From positions 1-55,212 of the forward strand of contig CACNQS010000006.1 of NCBI GenBank assembly GCA_902622625.1: a DNA stretch of 55,212 nucleotides, given 5' to 3'. A model generated the notes under the pieces. That model was not told the origin of the DNA. It did no database searches and saw only the letters and a list, made by a program, of their open reading frames with translations. The DNA comes from an uncultured Prochlorococcus sp. GTDB lineage: Bacteria; Cyanobacteriota; Cyanobacteriia; PCC-6307; Cyanobiaceae. A program made the translations under genes and the position numbers. Below, piece after piece: positions 48,620-55,212 of the stretch; position 1 is the first letter of the stretch; every line of letters starts with the position of its first letter.

Positions 48620-49921
48620 ATGAGAAAATGCAAAATTGGGATTGTAGGTTTTGGAACTGTAGGTTCAGGAATTTATAAAATATTAAATTCTGAAGTTGAT
48701 ACACATCCAATTCTAAAAGAAGTAGAAATTATAAAAATAGCAGTTAAAGATCTCAATAAAAAAAGGGATATTGAGATAGATAAAAAATTATTGACTAATG
48801 ATCCATTTAAATTAATTAATGACCCTTCTATAGATGTAATTGTTGAAGTAATGGGCGGGGTTGACTTGGCGAAGGATATTATTCTGCAATCATTAAAATT
48901 AGGTAAATCTGTTGTTACAGCAAATAAAGCAGTCATTGCAAGATATGGAGAAGAAATATATAAAACTGCCTCTAAAGAGGGAGTTTACATATTGTCAGAG
49001 GCAGCGGTTTGTGGAGGCATTCCTATTATTGAACCATTAAAAAGATCATTAAAAAGTAACAGCATAAAAAAAATGGTTGGGATAATAAATGGCACAACAA
49101 ATTTTATTCTTTCAAAGATGACAAATGAAAAAGCTGATTACAAGGAAACCTTAAAATTGGCCAAAAGCCTTGGTTATGCAGAATTTGATCCAACTGCAGA
49201 TGTTGAGGGTCTTGATGCCGCTGATAAAATTTCAATTCTTAGTGAACTTGCATTTGGAGGGAAAATCAAAAGAGAGGATATACATACTGAGGGCATAAGT
49301 AAAATTAATCTCAAAGATATCGAATATGCCAATAAATTGGGATTTGAAATAAAACTTTTAGCATTCTCCGAAAGGGGACAAATTAATAATAATGATTCAC
49401 TTGCTTTGAATATTTGGGTAGGACCTTCTTTGATTCCAAAATCTCATCCATTAGCAACAGTTAAGGGGGTTAATAATGCCTTATTGATAGAGGCTGATCC
49501 TCTTGGAGAGATAATGTTATATGGTCCAGGTGCAGGGAGTGGCCCAACCGCTGCATCAGTATTATCAGATATATTAAATCTGCATGCCGCCTCAGTAAAA
49601 AATAATAATTTAATCGATCCACTATTATCTTTTGATTTCTGGAGAAACTGTCATATCATAGGATCTTCACAAATTAATAAAAAAAATTACCTTAGGATTA
49701 TTTGTCTTGATAGTCCAGGCGTCATAGGAAAAATTGGAGATATTTTTGGAAAGAATAATGTTTCAATAGAATCAATTGTTCAACTTGATGCAAGTGAGGA
49801 CAAAGCTGAAATTGTCGTTATTACTCATGAGGTGAATAATGGAAATTTTGAGAAATCGAAAGATGAAATAAATTCGCTAAATGAAGTCAAAATTATTGCA
49901 AGTCAATTAAGTTGTATTTAA
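48620..49921 (+). CDS. hom: Homoserine dehydrogenase
   Basis: Homoserine dehydrogenase of 433 residues reduces aspartate semialdehyde for threonine and methionine synthesis. Sites are the NAD(P)-binding GFGTVGSGIYK near the N-terminus, VTANKAVIARYG, the catalytic GIINGTTNFIL and EFDPTADVEGLDAADK, and a C-terminal ACT domain (about 355-433) for feedback by threonine. It is the last gene of the chlI run. Confidence 0.96.
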   Translation: MRKCKIGIVGFGTVGSGIYKILNSEVDTHPILKEVEIIKIAVKDLNKKRDIEIDKKLLTNDPFKLINDPSIDVIVEVMGGVDLAKDIILQSLKLGKSVVTANKAVIARYGEEIYKTASKEGVYILSEAAVCGGIPIIEPLKRSLKSNSIKKMVGIINGTTNFILSKMTNEKADYKETLKLAKSLGYAEFDPTADVEGLDAADKISILSELAFGGKIKREDIHTEGISKINLKDIEYANKLGFEIKLLAFSERGQINNNDSLALNIWVGPSLIPKSHPLATVKGVNNALLIEADPLGEIMLYGPGAGSGPTAASVLSDILNLHAASVKNNNLIDPLLSFDFWRNCHIIGSSQINKKNYLRIICLDSPGVIGKIGDIFGKNNVSIESIVQLDASEDKAEIVVITHEVNNGNFEKSKDEINSLNEVKIIASQLSCI

Positions 49922-49991
49922 AAAAATAGTTTGCAAATTTCTTTATAGCTTGGTAAACCGAAGATAGTAAGTTTTTGGTTTTAACACCTTA

Positions 49992-50258
49992 ATGATTCAT
50001 TCAAAACTATTAGACAATAAAAATGAAAAAAATAATTTAATTTGTTCTGAAAACCTTTATAAAGGTGCTTGTGTAAAAATTAAAAATAGCAATAAGACTT
50101 TTCAAGTAATTGGTTTTAATATAAGTAAAAAAATTTGTTGGGTGAGAGAGTGGCCTTTTGCCTATAATTCTAAAAAAACATTTGCTTTAGAAATAAATCA
50201 AATAACCTTACAAATTTTTTGCTCAAATAATTCTTCAGAAACACTAAGTAATTATTAA
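49992..50258 (+). CDS. Small conserved protein of unknown function
   Basis: This 88-residue protein is soluble, with charged N-terminus (KLLDNKNEKNN) and a compact core: NLYKGACVKIKNSNKTFQVI, GFNISKKICWVREWPF and a short strand FALEINQITLQI. This looks like a small beta-barrel (KOW/SH3-like) domain. No known function. It ends 2 bases before the solute-binding-protein gene, so it may be in the same transcript, but any role with transport is speculative. Confidence 0.65.
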   Translation: MIHSKLLDNKNEKNNLICSENLYKGACVKIKNSNKTFQVIGFNISKKICWVREWPFAYNSKKTFALEINQITLQIFCSNNSSETLSNY

Positions 50259-50260
50259 CT

Positions 50261-51832
50261 ATGCAAAAAAAAGTTGTTTTATCAATATTTATTATTTTAA
50301 TTTCTTTTTTACAGAATTCTTGCGGCTCAAAAAGAATATCTAAAAAAATTATAGTAGCAAGTTCTGGAAAAATTGAATCTTTAGATCCAGCTAGAGCAAA
50401 TACTCTTAAAGCAATTCAATTAATCAGTTCTCTTGGAGACACATTATATGAATTAAATTCTGATGGAGAATTAATCCCTCAATTGGCCTCGGGGATGCCA
50501 GTTATTTCAAAGGATAGACTTCAAATAACTATCAATTTAAGAAAGAATGTTTTTTTTCACGATGGAACTGTATTTAACTCAAATGCTATGAAGTTTACCT
50601 TTGATAGATTCAAAAGAATTGGAACGATGAACTATATTTTAGGAAGTAAGATTAAATCAATAGAAACGCCAAGTGAATATTCAGTCAAAATAAATTTGAA
50701 TAAACCATCTAGTTCTTTAAATGGTTTACTTACATCAGTAAATTTAACTCCAGTATCTCCTACATTTTACAAACAATATTCTGATAAGTTTCTAAATGAA
50801 AAATTCGTTGGTACCGGCAAGTATGTGCTGACTAGTTTTTCTAATGAAGTTCAATCAATTGATCCATATTTAAATTATTGGGGTGAAAAGCCCTTAAATA
50901 ACGGCGTTAATTTTGTGGGCTATTCAAATTCATCCTCTCTTTTTGGGGCTTTAAAAAGTAAACAAATTGACGTGCTTTTATCAAATTCAATTGATGATAG
51001 TCAGAGAAAAAGTCTAAATGATTTAAGCAAAAATAAACAGTTTAATGAAGGTAATAGCCCTTTCACTGAATTAAGTTTTATAAGCCTCAAAACTAGTTCT
51101 TATCCCTTAAGTAATCTTAATTTAAGATTGGCTTTGGCAAAAAGTCTTAATAGAAAATTGATTAGTGAGAAAGTAAGTTATGGATTAAGGAAGCCATCTA
51201 GATCAATTATTCCTCCGATATTAAAAAAAGATAATCAAGAACTCTGGCCTAAATATGATTATTTAGAAGCGAGAAAGTTATTGCAAAAAGAAAATTATTG
51301 TAATGGAAATATTCTAAAAATACCCCTTACTTATAGATCGAATGTTCCAGCTGATAAGCTTATTGCTTTGACATGGCAAGAAGAAATTAAAAATTCTTTG
51401 AAAGATTGTATTGATATTGAACTCAATGGGGTTGAATCTACAACAGTTTATAAGAATCTAAGTTTAGGAATTTATACGGCAGTTCTTCTCGATTGGACTG
51501 GGGCTTATTCAGATCCAGAGGCTTATCTTACCCCTCTTTTAAGTTGTAATGAAATAGTTGACGGCATATGTAAAAAAGGAGAATCAGTTTACAGCGGTAG
51601 TTTTTGGGGATCTAATAAAGTGGAAAGTTTATTTCTTGAGAGTGAAAAAATAAGTGGAATTAAAAGATTAGAAAAACTTGTTGAAATTGAAAAAATAGCG
51701 GCAAGTTCAATACCTTATATTCCTATTTGGATCTCCTCTCAAAAAGCATGGTCACAAAATAAAATATCAAAACCTATTTTTAATGGCGCAGGAATAATTT
51801 CATTGAGTGATCTTGAGTTAATTAATGAGTAG
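50261..51832 (+). CDS. ABC transporter solute-binding lipoprotein, peptide/nickel (family 5) type
   Basis: This 523-residue lipoprotein has an N-terminal hydrophobic signal and likely lipidation at Cys21 (in FLQNSCGS), although the lipobox is degenerate because position -3 is Gln. Family 5 hallmarks are the segments IESLDPARA, VFFHDGTVFNSNAMKFTFDR and the later LRLALAKSLNRKLI. Such proteins bind peptides, nickel or other small solutes. The next gene is a matching permease that overlaps by 8 bases. The substrate is unknown. Confidence 0.9.
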   Translation: MQKKVVLSIFIILISFLQNSCGSKRISKKIIVASSGKIESLDPARANTLKAIQLISSLGDTLYELNSDGELIPQLASGMPVISKDRLQITINLRKNVFFHDGTVFNSNAMKFTFDRFKRIGTMNYILGSKIKSIETPSEYSVKINLNKPSSSLNGLLTSVNLTPVSPTFYKQYSDKFLNEKFVGTGKYVLTSFSNEVQSIDPYLNYWGEKPLNNGVNFVGYSNSSSLFGALKSKQIDVLLSNSIDDSQRKSLNDLSKNKQFNEGNSPFTELSFISLKTSSYPLSNLNLRLALAKSLNRKLISEKVSYGLRKPSRSIIPPILKKDNQELWPKYDYLEARKLLQKENYCNGNILKIPLTYRSNVPADKLIALTWQEEIKNSLKDCIDIELNGVESTTVYKNLSLGIYTAVLLDWTGAYSDPEAYLTPLLSCNEIVDGICKKGESVYSGSFWGSNKVESLFLESEKISGIKRLEKLVEIEKIAASSIPYIPIWISSQKAWSQNKISKPIFNGAGIISLSDLELINE

Positions 51833-52847
51833 AAATTTAAATAAACTACTAAATTATTCCTTATTAAAAATTTCATTAATACCGATAATGTTATGGATAA
51901 TTTCTTCATTAGTTTTTATTTTATTAAGAGTTGCTCCCGGCGATCCTGTCGATGCCATACTTGGATCTGGTGCAGATGAGGTTTCTAGGGAATTTCTAAG
52001 AAGTAAATTGGGGCTAAATGAACCTTTAATAAATCAATATTTTTCATATATTAAAAATATATTGCACTTAGATTTTGGCCAATCTCTTAGTACCCAAAAG
52101 CCAGTCCTTAATATTATTTTAAAGTCATTGCCTGCAAGTCTTGAGCTTGGATTCTTTTCAATATTAAGTGCCATACTAATAGGATTTCCATTGGGATTAA
52201 TTGGCTTAAGAAATAGAGGGAAAAAGACTGATTATATTTCGAGAATATTAGGAATTGCTACATATGCGATCCCTCCTTTTTGGGGTGCAATGTTAGCTCA
52301 ATTATTATTTTCTGTATTTTTTAATATTTCCCCAATTGGAGGGAGATTTCCTATATTTCAGCAACAACCCCAAATTACAGGTTTTCTAGTTTTAGATAGT
52401 ATTCTTTCAAATAATATTATTGCATTGAAAGATAGTCTTTATCATCTCGCACTTCCTTCGATTACCCTTGGTTTTTTATTAAGTGGTATATTCAGCCGCT
52501 CATTAAGAGTAAATTTGGATAAGACATTAAAAAGTGATTATGTAAATGCCGCTATATGTAGAGGAATATCGAGGAAAAAAATATTTTTAAACCATGCATT
52601 GCCTAATGCTCTATTGCCAATTGTCACTATTTCTGGCTTGACTATGGCCTCTTTAGCAGGAGGTGCTCTGTTGTTCGAGGTGACTTTCTCATGGCCAGGT
52701 ATAGCTTTAAGATTACATGAAGCTATTTCTCAAAGAGACTATACCTTGGTTCAAGGAATTGTAATTTTTACCTCTATGCTCATAGTCTCTTTAAATCTCT
52801 TCGTAGATATTTTAATCGCATATTTAGATCCACGAATAGAGTACTAA
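51825..52847 (+). CDS. ABC transporter permease, DppB/OppB type
   Basis: This 340-residue permease has six hydrophobic segments. It contains the family N-terminal segment VFILLRVAPGDPVDAILG, and an EAA-loop region followed by LPNALLPIVTISGL, with VTFSWPGIALRLHEAI near the end. It pairs with the binding protein before it. The second permease (DppC) and ATPases (DppD/F) expected for a complete importer are not downstream. The next gene is a convergent hydrolase whose stop interlocks by 4 bases. Confidence 0.92.
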   Translation: MSRNLNKLLNYSLLKISLIPIMLWIISSLVFILLRVAPGDPVDAILGSGADEVSREFLRSKLGLNEPLINQYFSYIKNILHLDFGQSLSTQKPVLNIILKSLPASLELGFFSILSAILIGFPLGLIGLRNRGKKTDYISRILGIATYAIPPFWGAMLAQLLFSVFFNISPIGGRFPIFQQQPQITGFLVLDSILSNNIIALKDSLYHLALPSITLGFLLSGIFSRSLRVNLDKTLKSDYVNAAICRGISRKKIFLNHALPNALLPIVTISGLTMASLAGGALLFEVTFSWPGIALRLHEAISQRDYTLVQGIVIFTSMLIVSLNLFVDILIAYLDPRIEY

Positions 52848-54394
52848 TTTTCGGAAATTTCTTTTATCGTTTCAAGATCTAAAAGATGGAAGTCAAGTCC
52901 CAAATCTCTTTGGTTTTTAACTACATTAGGGATCTTTTGGTCTTTAATATTTTTTAAAAATTCAACTATAAATTTAGTAGATAAATCTTGCACTAATATT
53001 GGTTCTGAACCAATAAAAGATTCACTTATTTTGAATAGGTCATTATTTTCTTCATAGCTTTTATAAATTCTAATTGGAGAAAAATGACTTGCTCCTTCAA
53101 TAATTAGAAATCTATTTGATGGATTATCTAAAGCATAAAAAACTCTAAATTGTTCATTCATTAACGGTGTAATAAGGTCATAAGTACCTCCTATTAGAAG
53201 AGTTGGTGCTTTAATGCCTGTACTATTTTCTTTTGGCCATACTAGACTTCCAAATGAATTAAAACCTACTATGGCACTGGCCTTATTAGTATTATTTTTC
53301 TTAGGGAATGGTATTTCACTCAACTGACATTGAAGTAATTTTGATAAATTTGTTACCGCAAAGTCTTTTAATGCCGAATCACATTTTTCCTCTAGTTGAT
53401 TGGTAGGTTTCTTGCCTTCATATAAAAGTGCTATTAAAGCACCAAGTGAATGCCCCATTAAAATATAAGAATTATTAGGTAAACCAAATTCTCCATTTTC
53501 ATGAGCTTTCAATACAGCCTCTAAATCTTTAATTCTATATAAGAAAAAGTCTGCACTTCCTGGTATTGTTTCCTTCCCATCGAGTACTTCTATGAATGAT
53601 TCTAAATTGCTTCCTCTATGATCTATGAATAATATTGGCCAACCTCTTCTAGCCAATTCGTTACCTATCCATTTGAAATTATTAATTTCGCCTCCAAGTC
53701 CTGGCATAAATATTATCAATTCTTTATCAAAATTTGTTTTATTGCTTTTCCATATTTCAATTTCAAAAGGTTTCACACGGTGAGGAGCATAAATTTTTTT
53801 TTCAATTTTTATTAGATCTTTAGTTGATTTTTTTTCAGTATTATTTAAGGTATTTTGTTTGGTTCTTTCAAGTTTATTTAATTTGGACAACAGTTCTTGT
53901 TGCATCGATAATTCATTTTTCCAAGATGAAATTATTAAAATTAGATTATCAATATCTAGTGAAATTTCCGCTGATGGTAATGCCTTTATGATGTCTAAAG
54001 TTGAAACTTCTTTTTTTTGATCTAATAAATTTTCTATAGTGTTATATATTTCTGTCCCATTATTGTCATTTGGAACTTTAATGCTTTTGCTTAATTCTGT
54101 AAGAATTTTACGCCCTATCCAACTTCTTAATATTTCTCTATTTAATCCCTCTTCTTTGAAAACTGGAAATTCTAAAAATTTTGATAATTCAAAAACTCTT
54201 ATAAATCCACTTTTTTTTAACCAATCTATTAATTCTGTTGAATCATCTTTGTATTTTTCTAATTTTGATAATTGTTCTATAGTAAGAGGGATTTCCATCT
54301 CTTCAAACTTAATATTTATCTTTTCAGCGGCCTTTAAACCATTATTAAAAAATAAACCACAAAAACTAAAAAAAATTATAAAAATGTATTTCAC
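52844..54394 (-). CDS. Exported DUF1400/alpha-beta hydrolase protein
   Basis: This 516-residue protein has a signal peptide (about 1-22). Its N-terminal part (about 25-170) is like DUF1400 of cyanobacterial secreted hydrolases. A lipase-like alpha/beta hydrolase domain follows (about 200-500) with FMPGLGGEINNF and the nucleophile Ser316 in ILMGHSLGALIAL, an Asp in IGGTYDLITP and a late His in GASHFSPI. Substrate unknown. It would act in the periplasm or outer membrane. The gene is convergent with the permease. Confidence 0.85.
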   Translation of the reverse strand: MKYIFIIFFSFCGLFFNNGLKAAEKINIKFEEMEIPLTIEQLSKLEKYKDDSTELIDWLKKSGFIRVFELSKFLEFPVFKEEGLNREILRSWIGRKILTELSKSIKVPNDNNGTEIYNTIENLLDQKKEVSTLDIIKALPSAEISLDIDNLILIISSWKNELSMQQELLSKLNKLERTKQNTLNNTEKKSTKDLIKIEKKIYAPHRVKPFEIEIWKSNKTNFDKELIIFMPGLGGEINNFKWIGNELARRGWPILFIDHRGSNLESFIEVLDGKETIPGSADFFLYRIKDLEAVLKAHENGEFGLPNNSYILMGHSLGALIALLYEGKKPTNQLEEKCDSALKDFAVTNLSKLLQCQLSEIPFPKKNNTNKASAIVGFNSFGSLVWPKENSTGIKAPTLLIGGTYDLITPLMNEQFRVFYALDNPSNRFLIIEGASHFSPIRIYKSYEENNDLFKISESFIGSEPILVQDLSTKFIVEFLKNIKDQKIPNVVKNQRDLGLDFHLLDLETIKEISEN

Positions 54395-54446
54395 TAGTGA
54401 TTAGTCCAAATAGTTTACAAATTAGCAAAAATTGGTGGATTATCAT

Positions 54447-55212
54447 TTGAGGTTAATAACCAAGATAAGATTTTTCGCTGCATTTGGAGCAGGAGGTGTT
54501 ATTTATTTAACATCACTTATTTTTAATAACCTAGGATTATCGGCGACAGATATTGGCTTGGGATTTACCATTTCAGCAATAATTGGAACCGTAACAAGAC
54601 TCTTTACAGGTAATTATCTAAATAAAAAGGGAAAAATACAATTTCCGATAATTACTTCTTCATTACTAAGTATTGCCGCTAGCTTATGCCTCATTTTTTC
54701 AAGAGATACTTTTTTGTACATAATTGGACAATCACTTGTTGGGGCCGCTGCAGGAATATATTGGCCTGCCGCCGAGTTTGGAGTGCCCTATTTTTGTTAT
54801 CCTATCGAAACACGTAAAGCTTATGCCCTTGTTAGAAGTTCGGAAGCTTTAGGAATATTTCTAGGGGTATTCTTAGGGGGGTTTATGACGAATTTTTTGT
54901 ATTCTAAATCAATATTTATAAATGATATATTTTGCATGTTAGTCATCACGTATTTAATATCTAGAAATAGATTTTCTATAAAAAGAAACCTAGAAAATTT
55001 TCAAAAAAAATTAGTAAATCCAATTAATCAGGGACAATTGAAATGGAATAAAAATTCAACAATAATAATTTTATCTATTTTATTGATAACCACCTCTTTA
55101 GCCTTGATACAAGTAACTTTGCCTCTGGATCTTGTTAAAGGTGGAGTATATCGCAATGCATTAAGCAAAGAAATTATTAGTCTTATAATTTCTATTCAGT
55201 TAATTTTATTGT
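54447..55212 (+). CDS. Major facilitator superfamily transporter (5' part of gene)
   Basis: The reading frame continues to the right window edge, so the end is missing. The translated part (255 codons) is strongly hydrophobic with several membrane helices and the MFS loop 2-3 character, LNKKGKIQFP, plus AGIYWPAAEFGVP and a basic loop before the second bundle (about residues 170-180). Start choice is uncertain. TTG at 54447, GTG at 54435 or TTG at 54432 are all in frame, with a stop codon at 54423. I list 54447. MFS exporters of this kind usually pump drugs or metabolites, but the substrate is unknown. Confidence 0.8.
   Translation, partial: MRLITKIRFFAAFGAGGVIYLTSLIFNNLGLSATDIGLGFTISAIIGTVTRLFTGNYLNKKGKIQFPIITSSLLSIAASLCLIFSRDTFLYIIGQSLVGAAAGIYWPAAEFGVPYFCYPIETRKAYALVRSSEALGIFLGVFLGGFMTNFLYSKSIFINDIFCMLVITYLISRNRFSIKRNLENFQKKLVNPINQGQLKWNKNSTIIILSILLITTSLALIQVTLPLDLVKGGVYRNALSKEIISLIISIQLILL

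Overview
The window is a strongly AT-rich, gene-dense piece of a marine picocyanobacterial chromosome, most likely a high-light-adapted Prochlorococcus. The case rests on the gene set rather than on any search. It includes petG and a cytochrome cM, a ferredoxin-NADP reductase without a phycobilisome-linker domain, SasA with its KaiB-like sensor, chlI, crtL, crtE, a PsbP-like lipoprotein, GuaB3 and the picocyanobacterial small RNA Yfr1 between guaB3 and trxA. Intergenic gaps are all below 300 bases, many start codons are GTG or TTG, and several neighbours overlap, as expected of a streamlined genome. I see no insertion sequence, prophage, CRISPR array, rRNA operon or integrase.

Layout. 1-848: end of an ABC exporter. 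863-1420: PsbP-like lipoprotein (minus). 1524-3026: recR-lipA (plus). 3023-8595: a tight minus-strand run in the order lysA, cdaA (c-di-AMP synthase), uppS, bioB, trhO and an unknown protein. 8684-13842: rimI, then clpC with a glycerol-dehydrogenase-like protein and an alpha/beta hydrolase. 13855-16119: an Orn/Lys/Arg-decarboxylase-family protein and cdsA (minus). 16184-18442: an ABC1/UbiB kinase-like protein and a membrane HTH protein. 18456-19976: malQ. 20223-21218: prs. 21231-22275: an exported unknown and a CpeS-like protein. 22382-23614: sasA and tRNA-Glu(TTC). 23626-24168: an SRPBCC protein.

24350-29793: petH, then zwf-opcA-cobB. 29790-32117: folD, crtE and a DUF212 membrane protein (minus). 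32192-33667: a minimal PgpH-type c-di-AMP phosphodiesterase. 33677-35793: a small membrane protein and leuA (minus). 36016-37599: a GH57 glucan branching-type enzyme. 37605-41438: crtL and gyrA (minus). 41618-44577: guaB3, Yfr1, trxA, hisH, rsmD. 44554-44673: petG (minus), overlapping rsmD. 44729-45864: cytM-trmJ-like. 45982-49921: chlI-ruvC-mthfS-sufE-hom. 49992-52847: a small unknown and two genes of a peptide-type ABC transporter. 52844-54394: a DUF1400 hydrolase (minus). 54447 to the end: the start of an MFS transporter.

Functionally the window joins photosynthetic electron flow (petG, petH, cytM, chlI, crtL, crtE), carbon storage and night-time NADPH supply (GH57, malQ, zwf-opcA under likely SasA/clock output), biosynthesis (lysA, leuA, hom, hisH, guaB3, prs, cobB, lipA, bioB, folD) and one signalling module: both a synthase and a degrading enzyme for c-di-AMP. 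Nothing here looks like a wholly new system. The items most worth a second look are Yfr1, the reduced c-di-AMP hydrolase with its non-consensus cyclase partner, and the membrane-anchored FNR.
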